The translations under genes were made by a program, and so were the position numbers. The notes under the pieces are model-generated. The model was not told the origin of the DNA, did no database searches, and saw only the letters and a list, made by a program, of their open reading frames with translations. Below, one piece after another: positions 1 through 6,490 of a stretch of DNA of 7,627 nucleotides. The stretch's first letter is position 1. Each line of letters opens with the position of its first letter. The stretch comes from Lachnospiraceae bacterium UBA4317. GTDB taxonomy: Bacteria; Bacillota_A; Clostridia; Lachnospirales; Lachnospiraceae. The DNA lies in NCBI GenBank assembly GCA_002394525.1, contig DGUF01000087.1, positions 1,583 through 9,209 of the forward strand. Reading direction: 5' to 3'.

Positions 1-393
1 TGGCCCGGCAACATCCGCGAGCTCCAGAACGTCCTCTCCAGCGCCTATGCCATGTGCGACGGGGACCTCATCGAGCCGGAGAACCTCCCCCAGCGGATCG
101 CCCGCCTGACACCGGGCGCCGGCGGCGGCACGGCCGGCGCTGCCGGGGACAGCCAGAATTCCGCTCAGACGGGCCTGAAGGGTCATGACACCCCGCATGG
201 CGCATCTTCCTCTCATAACACCGCCAGCCCTGACTCCGCCCTGTCTCTGAAGGAAAAGGTCCGCCGCTATGAGATGGCCCTGATCCGGGAGGCCCTGGAC
301 AGCTGCGGCGGCAGCATGGCCGAGGCGGCCCGCCGCCTTCAGGTAGAGCGCAGTCTCCTCTATAAAAAGATAGAGAAATTCGGAATGAGGTAG
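1..393 (+). CDS. Sigma-54-dependent transcriptional activator, C-terminal part
   Basis: Open from base 1 in frame 1, so the gene begins outside the window; 130 residues remain. The first residues, WPGNIRELQNV, are the highly conserved end of the AAA+ ATPase domain of NtrC-type enhancer-binding proteins. A low-complexity linker rich in Gly, Ala and Ser follows (about residues 38-80). A Fis-type helix-turn-helix ends the protein (about 85-130), recognisable from the A-E-A-A-R-R-L core and the S-L-L-Y-K-K-I-E-K-F end. Family knowledge: such proteins bind upstream enhancer sites and use ATP to open sigma-54 RNA polymerase promoters. The sensory N-terminal domain is missing, so the signal is unknown. 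The gene converges on the PTS regulator with a 51-bp gap, so it probably belongs to another unit. I saw no -24/-12 site upstream of the PTS block. The family call is confident; the specific role is open. Confidence 0.88.
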   Translation, partial: WPGNIRELQNVLSSAYAMCDGDLIEPENLPQRIARLTPGAGGGTAGAAGDSQNSAQTGLKGHDTPHGASSSHNTASPDSALSLKEKVRRYEMALIREALDSCGGSMAEAARRLQVERSLLYKKIEKFGMR

Positions 394-444
394 GACTGCA
401 CCTGCAAGCGTATCCACAGAATACATGACCTGTCTCCGGTTTTC

Positions 445-2478
445 TCAGGTTGCTGTCAGGATGGACGTGTACACGGTGTCCGGGTCGCGCAGGGCGGCGA
501 TCCGTCGGGCCTCGCCGGGGGTCTGGCCCAGGCGGATGATTGCCTTGAGCATCTCCAGGTCATCCTGCTCGCCGGTGGAGGCGAAGCAGAAGAGCAGGTA
601 GACCATCTGGTCGGATTCGGTGAAGTGGATGCCCTCCGGGCAGACCAGGAGGCTGAGTCCATCCCGGTGGACACCGCCCTTGCTCTGGTTGGCGTGGGCC
701 AGGGCGACACCTTCGCTGACGACGATGTAGTCGCCGTATTCCTCGACGACCTGAATGGCCCGGTCCACGTAGTCCGGCTCGATAAAGCCTCCTTCGAGCA
801 GGGGGGCCGCGGAGGTCCGGATGGCACTGCGCCAGTCCAGGCTTTTCTCCAGCAGACGGATATATTCTCTGGACAGTCTCGCGGAGAGGGGTGTCCGGTT
901 CTTTTTGGCCAGCTCCTCCTCGTAATCCCCGATGATCGCCTCCGTCCCCTCCGCCAGGCGGCGGGCCAGCTCCTTGTCGTCAAAGATCTGATAGATAAAC
1001 TTCCGCAGGGCCGCTTCTTTTTTGTTCTTTGTGTCCGGCTGGAAGTGCTGGCGCTGAAAGATGACCCGCTGCAGCAGGTTCAGGTCCTCGATTCCCAGAT
1101 GGGGGTGGATCTGGTAGACCGTATATTTTTCCGTTTTCAGCGGGATCGTGGACAGGACAAAGTCCACGCTCTCCTCTCTCTCCTCAATGCGGCGGATCTC
1201 TTTTTCCTCGGTGAGGACCGCCCGGATCTGAAAGTCAAAATAGTTCTGGATCTGGGCCTCCAGGTATTTGCCGCTGGCCCGGCTCCCGGGGCAGACCAGG
1301 AGGATGGAGACCGGGACCATATAGTGCTGGCCGCGGATGATTGCCACGCACAGGTGGATGACGATGGATTTTTTGAGGCTCTCACTGAGAGTGTGGACCA
1401 GATAATTCTCCAGGATGCCGGCGTTCTCGTCGACCAGCTTCAGCAGAAGATTATATTTGATCGAGCTGGCCTCCTCGACAGGGAGCTCCACGTCAAACTC
1501 CTCCCAGTTCTGCATGTTGCGGATGTGCATGAGCAGGGCATCCAGCAGCATGGTGTCATTGGCCAGCCCCATGTTGAGGGTCTTGTCGATCTCGCTGAGG
1601 AACTCGATAATCACCTTGTAGAGGACGATATCATCCACCGACTTGAGGTAGACGTTTTCCTCATTGGCCCGGATATAGGCCCGGTAGGCATCCAGCATCT
1701 GCTGCGTGACGATGACCTGCAGGTCCCTGGCCGCCGCCAGCATCATGGTGTCCATATCTGACAGGGCACTGGACCCGTCCATGAGAGACCCTCTTTTTGA
1801 GGAAAAATTGAAGAGGATAAAGATATAGACGGCGATGCGGTAGTACATATCACCCACAAACAGGAGCTTGTTCTCCCTCATATAGGCCTGGGCGGAGGAC
1901 AAAACACTTTCCAGGGGATACCGGACCTCCAGCCGCCGGTAGAGAAAGCTCTGGAAAAAGCGCTCGTCCCGGATCTCATAGCCGATGTCGGCCATCATCC
2001 GCAGACAGTCCGGCTCCTGACATTGAACGACCATGCCCTTGCCGGGATCCAGGACCAGGTCCACACCGAAGCGGGTCATCTTTTCCTTGACCGGTTCCAT
2101 GTCGTTGACAATGGTGATCCGGCTGACATGCAGTTCATCCGCGAAGCCCTGCATGGTCATATAGCGGCCGGATTCCAGCAGGACCATGGAAATGTAGTTC
2201 TGCCTTTCCGCCCCGGAGAGCTTGTAGCTGTAGGCATCCAGCTCATAGAGGCGCTTCTCCGCCTCCCGGCTGTTGAAATTCCTGGCCTTGATCAGGTTCC
2301 CCTCCTTGGTGATGATCAGGTCCGGCAGACCGGTCTCCTCCAGAAACTGGTTGATCTCCTTCACATCATTGCGGAGAGTTTTCTCCGATGTGCCGTATTC
2401 CTCCGCCAGCTCCTGGATGGACAGGGCGCTCCTGTTGGCCAGGACCCTCTCCAGTACCTCTACGCTTCGTTTTCTCAT
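445..2478 (-). CDS. PRD-domain transcriptional activator with PTS EIIB- and EIIA-like domains (MtlR/LicR type, BglG superfamily)
   Basis: 677 residues from the ATG at 2478. A longer frame to a TTG at 2499 exists, but GGGAGGGG sits just before the ATG, so that start is preferred. Domains in order: a winged HTH (about 1-65; T-S-E-K-T-L-R-N-D-V), a second Mga-like HTH (about 85-150; V-S-R-I-T-I-V-N-D), PRD1 (about 175-275), PRD2 (about 285-385; His318 and His375), an EIIB-like domain (about 390-475) with the phosphorylatable-type Cys396 in V-C-P-G-S-R-A-S, and an EIIA-type domain (about 530-677) with His595 in A-L-A-H-A-N. DNA-binding HTHs in place of the RNA-binding CAT domain point to a promoter activator rather than an antiterminator. 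In this family, phosphorylation by HPr and the PTS enzymes tunes activity. It is the last gene of the block, 242 bp after EIIA, and probably controls it. In PRD1, the position that usually carries a His appears to be Tyr218 (R-I-A-V-Y-I-F). No clear terminator follows. Confidence 0.9.
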   Translation of the reverse strand: MRKRSVEVLERVLANRSALSIQELAEEYGTSEKTLRNDVKEINQFLEETGLPDLIITKEGNLIKARNFNSREAEKRLYELDAYSYKLSGAERQNYISMVLLESGRYMTMQGFADELHVSRITIVNDMEPVKEKMTRFGVDLVLDPGKGMVVQCQEPDCLRMMADIGYEIRDERFFQSFLYRRLEVRYPLESVLSSAQAYMRENKLLFVGDMYYRIAVYIFILFNFSSKRGSLMDGSSALSDMDTMMLAAARDLQVIVTQQMLDAYRAYIRANEENVYLKSVDDIVLYKVIIEFLSEIDKTLNMGLANDTMLLDALLMHIRNMQNWEEFDVELPVEEASSIKYNLLLKLVDENAGILENYLVHTLSESLKKSIVIHLCVAIIRGQHYMVPVSILLVCPGSRASGKYLEAQIQNYFDFQIRAVLTEEKEIRRIEEREESVDFVLSTIPLKTEKYTVYQIHPHLGIEDLNLLQRVIFQRQHFQPDTKNKKEAALRKFIYQIFDDKELARRLAEGTEAIIGDYEEELAKKNRTPLSARLSREYIRLLEKSLDWRSAIRTSAAPLLEGGFIEPDYVDRAIQVVEEYGDYIVVSEGVALAHANQSKGGVHRDGLSLLVCPEGIHFTESDQMVYLLFCFASTGEQDDLEMLKAIIRLGQTPGEARRIAALRDPDTVYTSILTAT

Positions 2479-2481
2479 ATT

Positions 2482-2489
2482 CCCCTCCC
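2482..2489 (-). promoter_or_regulatory. Ribosome binding site that sets the regulator start
   Basis: On the minus strand GGGAGGGG is followed by AAT and then the ATG at 2478. The in-frame TTG 21 bases further upstream has no comparable site, which decides the start. Confidence 0.7.
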
Positions 2490-2521
2490 GCTGTGGCAAT
2501 TCCTGTCTATATGCGCCTTCG

Positions 2522-2558
2522 AGCCGGCCTCCCCGCAGGTGCTGCGGAGCAGTCGGCT
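2522..2558. other. Imperfect hairpin in the EIIA-regulator spacer
   Basis: Outer arms AGCCG (2522-2526) and CGGCT (2554-2558) enclose a perfect inner stem CCGCAG (2533-2538) / CTGCGG (2542-2547) with a 3-base loop. Read on the plus strand it is followed by TTTATT, a weak tail. Read on the minus strand it lies in the leader of the regulator mRNA, about 45 bases before the start codon. It could shape translation or processing of that mRNA; no known riboswitch or PRD RNA target is recognised. Confidence 0.4.
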
Positions 2559-2587
2559 TTATTCAGGCGTATATTCTTTACATCCCG

Positions 2588-2608
2588 GCCCCCTTCCGGG
2601 GGCTTTTT
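2588..2608 (+). terminator. Hairpin with T-run facing against the operon
   Basis: Perfect 6-bp GC stem GCCCCC (2588-2593) / GGGGGC (2598-2603), loop TTCC, then TTTTT (2604-2608). The T-run is present only in the plus direction; on the minus strand the same stem closes a GGAA (GNRA-type) loop and is preceded by A-rich sequence, not followed by T. No plus-strand gene precedes it for about 2 kb. It may stop antisense transcription, or act as a stabilising hairpin in the minus-strand mRNA. Confidence 0.45.
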
Positions 2609-2707
2609 CTCAGAACAGCTTTTTTCAGTGCAGCTTTTTCAAGAGCAGCTTTTCTAAGAGCAGTTTTTCCCAGAGAAGCTTTTTCTCAGACTCAGAGCAG
2701 CTTTTCG
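2596..2707. repeat. 15-bp tandem repeat between EIIA and the regulator gene
   Basis: Plus-strand consensus CAGAGCAGCTTTTTC. Five contiguous 15-bp units start at 2611, 2626, 2641, 2656 and 2671. A diverged unit precedes them at 2596, overlapping the hairpin stem. After a 7-base insertion (2686-2692) another unit lies at 2693-2707, and a much weaker one may follow it. In the mRNA sense the units are purine-rich and A-rich. Unit 2653-2669 matches the end of the EIIA gene with its stop (2719-2735) at 13 of 17 bases, so the array may descend from that gene end. The period is a multiple of three, but neither strand shows a start or gene-like peptide. Confidence 0.85.
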
Positions 2708-2720
2708 CAGTGCTGTCCTC

Positions 2721-3167
2721 TCAGGGGAGTTTTGCTTCCAGGTAGGCCGGAATCTCTTCCAGGGGAAGGTCCACACACTTCTGCAGGGCTTCGGTGTCCA
2801 TAACCATGCCCATGAGCTGCTGCAGGAAGTTGAGGTGGTCCTCGCCAGGCTTGACGGCGATATTAAAGATCAGCTGCGTGTCACAGAATTCCTCGTCATC
2901 GTCCATCCTGGTAAAGCGGACCGGCTTGTCAGTCCGCAGGAAGCAGACGGTGTTTTCCAGAATGTCGTCGGAGGAGCCGTGAGGGATGGCGACCGGGATC
3001 TCCGAGGGAAGTCCTGTCGGATAATCGACTTCGCGGGCCAGGCAGGCCTCTGTAAATTTGGGCCCGACATTGCCGCTCCTGACCAGCTGCTCTCCGCAGA
3101 GACGGATGGCCTGCTCCCAGTTGTCCGCATGTCCTTCTATTGCCAGATAGGTAGTCTTTGCACCCAT
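2721..3167 (-). CDS. gatA: PTS system EIIA component, fructose/galactitol type (EIIA_2 family)
   Basis: 148 residues, normal length for a stand-alone EIIA of this family. The phosphorylation site is His63 in A-I-P-H-G-S, the hallmark of EIIA_2 domains. The protein is cytosolic: it takes phosphate from HPr and passes it to the cysteine of the EIIB encoded at 5199-4903. The start is the ATG at 3167, preceded by GAGG six bases upstream. It lies 190 bp after the EIIC gene and 242 bp before the regulator. Both spacers contain repeats, and the one after the stop codon resembles this gene's own 3' end. The symbol reflects family resemblance only; the true substrate of this PTS is not proven to be galactitol. 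Confidence 0.9.
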   Translation of the reverse strand: MGAKTTYLAIEGHADNWEQAIRLCGEQLVRSGNVGPKFTEACLAREVDYPTGLPSEIPVAIPHGSSDDILENTVCFLRTDKPVRFTRMDDDEEFCDTQLIFNIAVKPGEDHLNFLQQLMGMVMDTEALQKCVDLPLEEIPAYLEAKLP

Positions 3168-3180
3168 GATGTACCTCGCT

Positions 3181-3240
3181 TTTTTCTATGATTTTTTCTA
3201 TGGGGATTTTTCTGTTGATCTTATTCTGTGTTTTTCTATG
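3181..3240. repeat. Degenerate T-rich short repeat just upstream of the EIIA gene
   Basis: TTTTTCTATG occurs at 3181-3190, 3193-3202 and 3231-3240, with variants TTTTTCTGTTG at 3207-3217 and TTATTCTGTG at 3221-3230. Spacing is irregular (10-14 bases). In the mRNA the units read CATAGAAAAA and lie directly before the EIIA ribosome binding site, giving an A-rich, weakly structured leader. Such a leader could aid ribosome loading; that role is inference. Confidence 0.65.
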
Positions 3241-3245
3241 ACATG

Positions 3246-3294
3246 GCGGCTGTCCGCTTTGGAAACCGGGCAGCCGCTCTTTTATTCTTTTTTT
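3246..3294 (+). terminator. Strong hairpin with T-run facing against the operon
   Basis: Stem 3246-3256 pairs with 3267-3277 (core GCGGCTG / CAGCCGC, 11 pairs with one T-G wobble at 3253/3270), followed by TCTTTTATTC and seven T. In plus-strand RNA the wobble pair holds; in minus-strand RNA the same position would be an A-C mismatch and no T-run follows. So structure and tail both favour the plus direction, opposite to the EIIC and EIIA genes on either side. No plus-strand gene is visible upstream. Confidence 0.55.
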
Positions 3295-3318
3295 AAAACT
3301 ATCCGTGCGGAATCACGT

Positions 3319-3379
3319 TTTACGCTCCAATCAATCTGCGGCTCAGTGATGGCTGCTTTACGCTCCGATCAGTCTGTGG
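3319..3379. repeat. Direct repeat copying the 3' end of the EIIC gene
   Basis: The 23 bases at 3357-3379 (last codons and TAA stop of EIIC) recur at 3319-3341 with 20 of 23 identical, 38 bases apart. Read in the gene's sense, the downstream copy still encodes R-L-I-G-A-stop after one changed residue (His to Arg); the other two differences are synonymous (CTG/TTG and ATC/ATT). The copy is not in frame with the gene and cannot be translated from it. Confidence 0.85.
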
Positions 3380-4620
3380 ATGAAGCAGATCAGAATGTTG
3401 GCCACGTTGAAACCGAAGAAGCCGTCTGTCGCCATGTTGTTGCCGATGTCCAGGCCGGTCACGTGGAAGAAGGCCGTCGCCTCGGGGACGAAGAGGTTGG
3501 CGCAGAAGACGATGATGAACATGCTCAGGATGGAGCAGATCAGGGACCGGATCAGGTTGCCGTCGCTGGCCATGACACAGAAGACGGTGGTGTAGCAGAC
3601 GATGGTCAGAACACCGATCGGGAAGTAGGTCATGTTGGGAATGATGAAGGCGAAGGCGATCGTGATCGGGATGCAGATGGCTGTGCAGGTGACGCAGGCG
3701 GGATCGCCCAGGCCCAGGGCAACGTCCATGCCGATCCAGAGCTCGGCGTCCTCACCCAGGTGCTTGCGCATGAATTCGCTGGCCGCGACACCCAGAGGGG
3801 AGATACCTTCCATCATGACGGTGACCATGCGGGGGATCAGGATCAGGACGGCGGAAACGCCGATGCCTGTCTGGAAAATGACCGGGACGGGCTGCTTTGT
3901 GATGATGGCCAGGAAGGCACCGACGATGAATCCGACGAAGCAGGGCTCACCGAAGACGCCGAGCTTGCTCTCCAGGGCGCTCATATCAGCGTCGACGTCC
4001 TTGAGGCCGGGGATGTGGTCGATGATCTTGTTGACAAGCCAGGAAAGGGGGTACATGAAAGTGATGAAAGAAAAGGTCGAGCAGGTCGTCCCGTCCAGTC
4101 CGAAGTAGTCCTGCCACTTGGGTGCGATGATCTCCGCAACAAGGAGTGAAACGATGGAACAGACCACAGTCACGATCAGACCGAGAACAGCGTTTCCGAA
4201 GAGTCCATAGCAGAGCGCGCCGGGGATCAGGAAATGGATGTAGTTCCAGATGTCAACATTGAGGACCTTGCGCTTGAAGACGAAGATCAGGATGAAGTTG
4301 GCGACGATAATCAGCGGGATCGCGATCGGGGCAAAGGGGACCGTCCAGGAGGCCGCGCCGGAGGCTGCGAATCCCAGATCCAGGGTCGTGAAGCCCTTGC
4401 CCATGGCTGCGTAATAATCCGAAATGGGCTGGATGGTCGTGGTCAGCAGGCCGACAACCAGGTTCAGGCCTGTGAAACCGATGCCGACGAAGAGGCCGGC
4501 CTTGAGGGCACGCCCGAACTTCATGCCGAAGATCATGCCCAGGATCATAATGATGAACGGAAGCAGTGCGGTGGCGCCCATGTTCAGGATCGCCTGTGTG
4601 ATCGATAACAGTGTACTCAC
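3358..4620 (-). CDS. gatC: PTS system EIIC component, galactitol (Gat) family permease
   Basis: 420 residues, the usual size for Gat-type EIIC. A very strong Shine-Dalgarno site lies just before the GTG at 4620, giving N-terminus M-S-T-L-L-S-I-T-Q-A; the longer frame to a TTG at 4770 runs through spacer sequence and is rejected. The protein is a polytopic membrane protein with many hydrophobic stretches (for example about 15-35, 43-62, 99-116, 131-163, 225-241, 252-270, 310-345 and 358-377). Family signatures are G-V-F-G-E-P (221-226) and G-L-G-D-P-A (303-308). It forms the membrane channel and substrate site, working with EIIB and EIIA. The substrate is most likely a hexitol or pentitol; galactitol itself is not established. 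The last 7 codons and stop are echoed just downstream. Confidence 0.93.
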   Translation of the reverse strand: MSTLLSITQAILNMGATALLPFIIMILGMIFGMKFGRALKAGLFVGIGFTGLNLVVGLLTTTIQPISDYYAAMGKGFTTLDLGFAASGAASWTVPFAPIAIPLIIVANFILIFVFKRKVLNVDIWNYIHFLIPGALCYGLFGNAVLGLIVTVVCSIVSLLVAEIIAPKWQDYFGLDGTTCSTFSFITFMYPLSWLVNKIIDHIPGLKDVDADMSALESKLGVFGEPCFVGFIVGAFLAIITKQPVPVIFQTGIGVSAVLILIPRMVTVMMEGISPLGVAASEFMRKHLGEDAELWIGMDVALGLGDPACVTCTAICIPITIAFAFIIPNMTYFPIGVLTIVCYTTVFCVMASDGNLIRSLICSILSMFIIVFCANLFVPEATAFFHVTGLDIGNNMATDGFFGFNVANILICFIHRLIGA

Positions 4621-4623
4621 AAT

Positions 4624-4632
4624 CTCCTCCTT
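4624..4632 (-). promoter_or_regulatory. Strong ribosome binding site that sets the EIIC GTG start
   Basis: AAGGAGGAG on the minus strand lies four bases before the GTG at 4620. It makes GTG the start although the frame stays open for 50 further codons upstream. Confidence 0.8.
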
Positions 4633-4710
4633 TATGTGGAAGCTGTCCCGGCGGGCGGGAAGCAGTCTGTTTTTCCCTTGCAGTCCGGCGGACGGCGGTG
4701 TCTGCCGTGA

Positions 4711-4757
4711 TTCCTCTCTGCACCAGGCCTGCCAGGGGCTCTGACGCAGAGAGGGAA
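4711..4757. other. Inverted repeat in the EIIB-EIIC spacer
   Basis: CCTCTCTGC (4713-4721) is the exact reverse complement of GCAGAGAGG (4746-4754), with a further TT/AA pair after one bulged base and CAGG/CCTG pairing possible inside the 24-base loop. It sits in the 282-bp spacer, about 90 bases before the EIIC start. No T-run follows on either side, so it is not a terminator. It may be an mRNA processing or stability hairpin that sets the EIIC level relative to EIIB, or a protein-binding dyad. Confidence 0.45.
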
Positions 4758-4845
4758 TATGCCGGATCAAAAACGATTCCGTGGATCCTCCGTCACAGTT
4801 TGTAAAAGCCGGACCGGTCTGACATCTTCAGATCTGCAGAACCAG

Positions 4846-4934
4846 GCGTCTCTTGCGGTCAGCCGGAGATTTTTCTGCAGGTCTCGACGAGCGTCTTTTC
4901 GGTCAGCCGGAGATCTTTCTGCAGGTCTCGACGA
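4846..4934. repeat. Near-perfect 44/45-bp tandem duplication spanning the EIIB stop codon
   Basis: Unit 1 is 4846-4890 and unit 2 is 4891-4934, directly abutting. The core 35 bases (4856-4890 and 4900-4934) differ at one position only; the rest differs by a one-base indel and a substitution. Unit 2 contains the last ten codons and the stop of the EIIB gene plus 12 bases beyond. In the downstream copy, the single core change (AAG to AAA) would be synonymous. The offset is not a multiple of three, so the copy lies out of frame after the stop. Confidence 0.95.
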
Positions 4935-5199
4935 TTTCCTTCTCGATCTTTTCCTTGCCGATGCCGGAGATGAGGCCGAAGACCTTGATGAGGGGCTTGT
5001 TGACCGGCTTGCGGTAATTGGTGGTCACCATGATCACGTCCACGTCATCCTGCTTGGAGGGGATCTCTGTCATTGTGCTCTTGTAAACGTGTACCGGGAT
5101 TCCGTTCTTCTGGCAGATTTCCTTGACTGCCTCCTGTGCCACTGTGGATGTTGCCACGCCGCTGCCGCATGCTACCAGAATCTTCACTTCTCTTGCCAT
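4903..5199 (-). CDS. gatB: PTS system EIIB component, galactitol/lactose-type fold
   Basis: 98 residues, typical of a stand-alone GatB-type EIIB. The N-terminus K-I-L-V-A-C-G-S-G-V-A-T-S is the phosphocysteine loop, with Cys11 as the phosphorylated residue. The protein is cytosolic; it accepts phosphate from EIIA and passes it to the sugar alcohol as the EIIC subunit moves it across the membrane. The start is the ATG at 5199, with AGGAGGG eight bases upstream. It lies 84 bp after the dehydrogenase and 282 bp before EIIC, an unusually large gap between PTS subunit genes. The last ten codons are tandemly duplicated beyond the stop. Confidence 0.93.
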   Translation of the reverse strand: MAREVKILVACGSGVATSTVAQEAVKEICQKNGIPVHVYKSTMTEIPSKQDDVDVIMVTTNYRKPVNKPLIKVFGLISGIGKEKIEKEIVETCRKISG

Positions 5200-5283
5200 T
5201 GTATTACCCTCCTGTATATCCTTTCTTTATTATATGAATATGTACGCTTTCATTCTTTTTATATTTATATTGTTTTATCTATT
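5200..5283 (-). promoter_or_regulatory. AT-rich spacer with a possible weak internal promoter before EIIB
   Basis: This spacer is far richer in A and T than its neighbours. A perfect TATAAT (minus strand, 5229-5234) lies about 30 bases before the EIIB start, but the hexamer 17 bases upstream (AAGAAT) is a poor -35. A -10 match is likely by chance in such AT-rich sequence, so this is only a candidate for a second promoter for the PTS subunit genes. It is the one operon spacer with no repeat array. Confidence 0.2.
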
Positions 5284-6357
5284 TCAGCGGTCGATATCCT
5301 CGTCCTCGTTGGGGTGAAGGACGACCTTGATGGCCTCGCCGGTCCTGGTCAGCTGGATGCCTTCGTTGATCTGGCTCAGGGGCAGGACATGGGTCATGAA
5401 CTTGTCCGCCTCGAACTCATCCGAGATCGCCAGCTCAAAGGCCTTCTGGACCTGCATGCTGTTGGCGCCGAAGTGGCCGTAGATCCACAGGCCGTTGTAG
5501 TGGATGTAGTTGGTGTCGAGCTCGGTCAGGGCACCCTTGGCGACGCCGCCGAAGAAGACAACGATGCCGGTCTTCTTTGCCATGAAGATGGCCTGCTGCT
5601 GAGCCTGGGTGGAAGGATTGGCGGAGATGACCTTGTCGGCCCCCTTGCCGTCTGTCAGGCGTCTGACCGCTTCGATCGGGTCTTCCTTCATGCTGTTGAT
5701 GGTGTAGTCGACTCCGAATTGCTTTGCCATCTCCAGGCGGCTGTCGTTGATCTCGATCATGATGACCTTCTTCGCGCCGCGGAGCTTGGCAAGCTTGGAG
5801 TGGAAGCAGCCGATGGGGCCCGCACCGATGATGACCAGGGTGTCGCCGAAGCCGACGCCGATATTTTCCTGACAGGCATAGACGGAGGAGAGGGGCTCAG
5901 CCAGGGAGGCCCTGTCCAGAGTCACATTCTCGGGTACACGGTAGATGGAATCGCGGGCGACCTGCTCGGCGGAGACTGCGTAGTAATCCGCAAATCCGCC
6001 CTGGCGGTTGGTGTAGTCTCCGACATTCTCACACATCTCGCTGTGGCCGGTCCGGCACATCTCGCACTTCATGCAGTGGTCCGCGGGATAAATGTAAAGG
6101 CGATCGCCGACCTTGTACTGGGTGCAGGCGGGAGAAGCTTCGTTGACCGTGCCGACAATCTCGTGACCGTAAACGAAAGGATAATCGCCCTTTCTGGAAT
6201 CGGTCGTCATGTTGCGGATGTCGGATCCGCACAGGCCGATGGAATGGACCTTGAGGACGAATCCGCCCTCGGGAACGGCCGGCCGGTCGATCATTTCGAC
6301 GCGGATATCACTGGGGCCGTACATCATGGCTGCTCTCATTTTGGACTGCATTTTCAT
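5284..6357 (-). CDS. Zinc-dependent medium-chain dehydrogenase, probably alditol-phosphate dehydrogenase
   Basis: 357 residues, normal for MDR alcohol/polyol dehydrogenases. Catalytic zinc ligands are visible: Cys43 in G-L-C-G-S-D, His65-Glu66 in Y-G-H-E and Glu154 in L-A-E-P. The structural zinc site has Cys95, Cys98, Cys101 and Cys109. The Rossmann motif G-A-G-P-I-G is at 178-183, and acidic Glu202 after the next strand suggests NAD rather than NADP. The start is the ATG at 6357, with AGGAG nine bases upstream. Family members include galactitol-1-phosphate 5-dehydrogenase (GatD) and sorbitol dehydrogenases. Placed between the aldolase and the PTS genes, it most likely oxidises the phosphorylated alditol made by the PTS to a ketose phosphate. 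The acidic tail E-D-E-D-I-D-R is unremarkable. Exact substrate unknown. Confidence 0.9.
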   Translation of the reverse strand: MKMQSKMRAAMMYGPSDIRVEMIDRPAVPEGGFVLKVHSIGLCGSDIRNMTTDSRKGDYPFVYGHEIVGTVNEASPACTQYKVGDRLYIYPADHCMKCEMCRTGHSEMCENVGDYTNRQGGFADYYAVSAEQVARDSIYRVPENVTLDRASLAEPLSSVYACQENIGVGFGDTLVIIGAGPIGCFHSKLAKLRGAKKVIMIEINDSRLEMAKQFGVDYTINSMKEDPIEAVRRLTDGKGADKVISANPSTQAQQQAIFMAKKTGIVVFFGGVAKGALTELDTNYIHYNGLWIYGHFGANSMQVQKAFELAISDEFEADKFMTHVLPLSQINEGIQLTRTGEAIKVVLHPNEDEDIDR

Positions 6358-6422
6358 AGCTTTCTTCTCCTGTATATGTTTGCGTTTTGACCGTTATTGT
6401 TTTCTTTCGTGCCTTGTGTTTC

Positions 6423-6490
6423 TGTCGGAAGCTCTGTTCTGTCGGAAACTCTTTTATGTCGGAAGCTCTTCTCTGTCGGGAGTTTTTTTC
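6423..6490. repeat. Four-copy 17-bp tandem repeat between aldolase and dehydrogenase genes
   Basis: Units start exactly every 17 bases: 6423 (TGTCGGAAGCTCTGTTC), 6440 (TGTCGGAAACTCTTTTA), 6457 (TGTCGGAAGCTCTTCTC) and 6474 (TGTCGGGAGTTTTTTTC). The first eight bases, TGTCGGAA, are invariant in three units. The sequence at the aldolase stop codon (6505-6521) reads TTCTGTC-AGG-CTCTGTT, against TTCTGTC-GGAAG-CTCTGTT at 6420-6438, so the array may be related to that gene end. The 17-bp period is not a coding period. Confidence 0.92.

Noticed and set aside
394..444. Shared terminator between the convergent sigma-54 activator and PRD regulator genes
   Set aside because: Only a 5-bp stem (ACCTG/CAGGT) with a long loop is visible and no T-run follows it.
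625..1761. 378-codon plus-strand open frame opposite the regulator
   Set aside because: Same antisense shadow pattern; the minus strand encodes a well-supported PRD regulator here.
2611..2685. The 15-bp array as a pentapeptide-repeat coding region
   Set aside because: The period allows it on either strand, but there is no start codon or ribosome site; the minus frame is closed at both ends and the plus frame is an antisense shadow.
4621..4770. 50-codon N-terminal extension of EIIC to a TTG start
   Set aside because: The extension crosses an inverted repeat and the ribosome binding site; the GTG at 4620 has a very strong Shine-Dalgarno site and gives the usual family length.
4846..4934. EIIB-end duplication as attL/attR sites of an integrated element
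   Set aside because: The copies abut directly with nothing between them, and there is no integrase. It could be a vacant or healed site, but nothing shows that.
5083..5098. CcpA cre-like match (TGTAAACGTGTACC) inside the EIIB gene
   Set aside because: 12 of 14 consensus positions match, but it lies in conserved coding sequence, mid-operon, without a nearby strong promoter; likely chance.
4759..6390. 543-codon plus-strand open frame opposite the dehydrogenase and EIIB genes
   Set aside because: It is antisense to genes with clear catalytic motifs; its peptide is a shadow of GC-rich codon use, rich in Asp, Val and Leu, with no recognisable domain.
6423..6490. 17-bp array as a CRISPR
   Set aside because: Units are directly adjacent with no unique spacers, and no cas genes are present.
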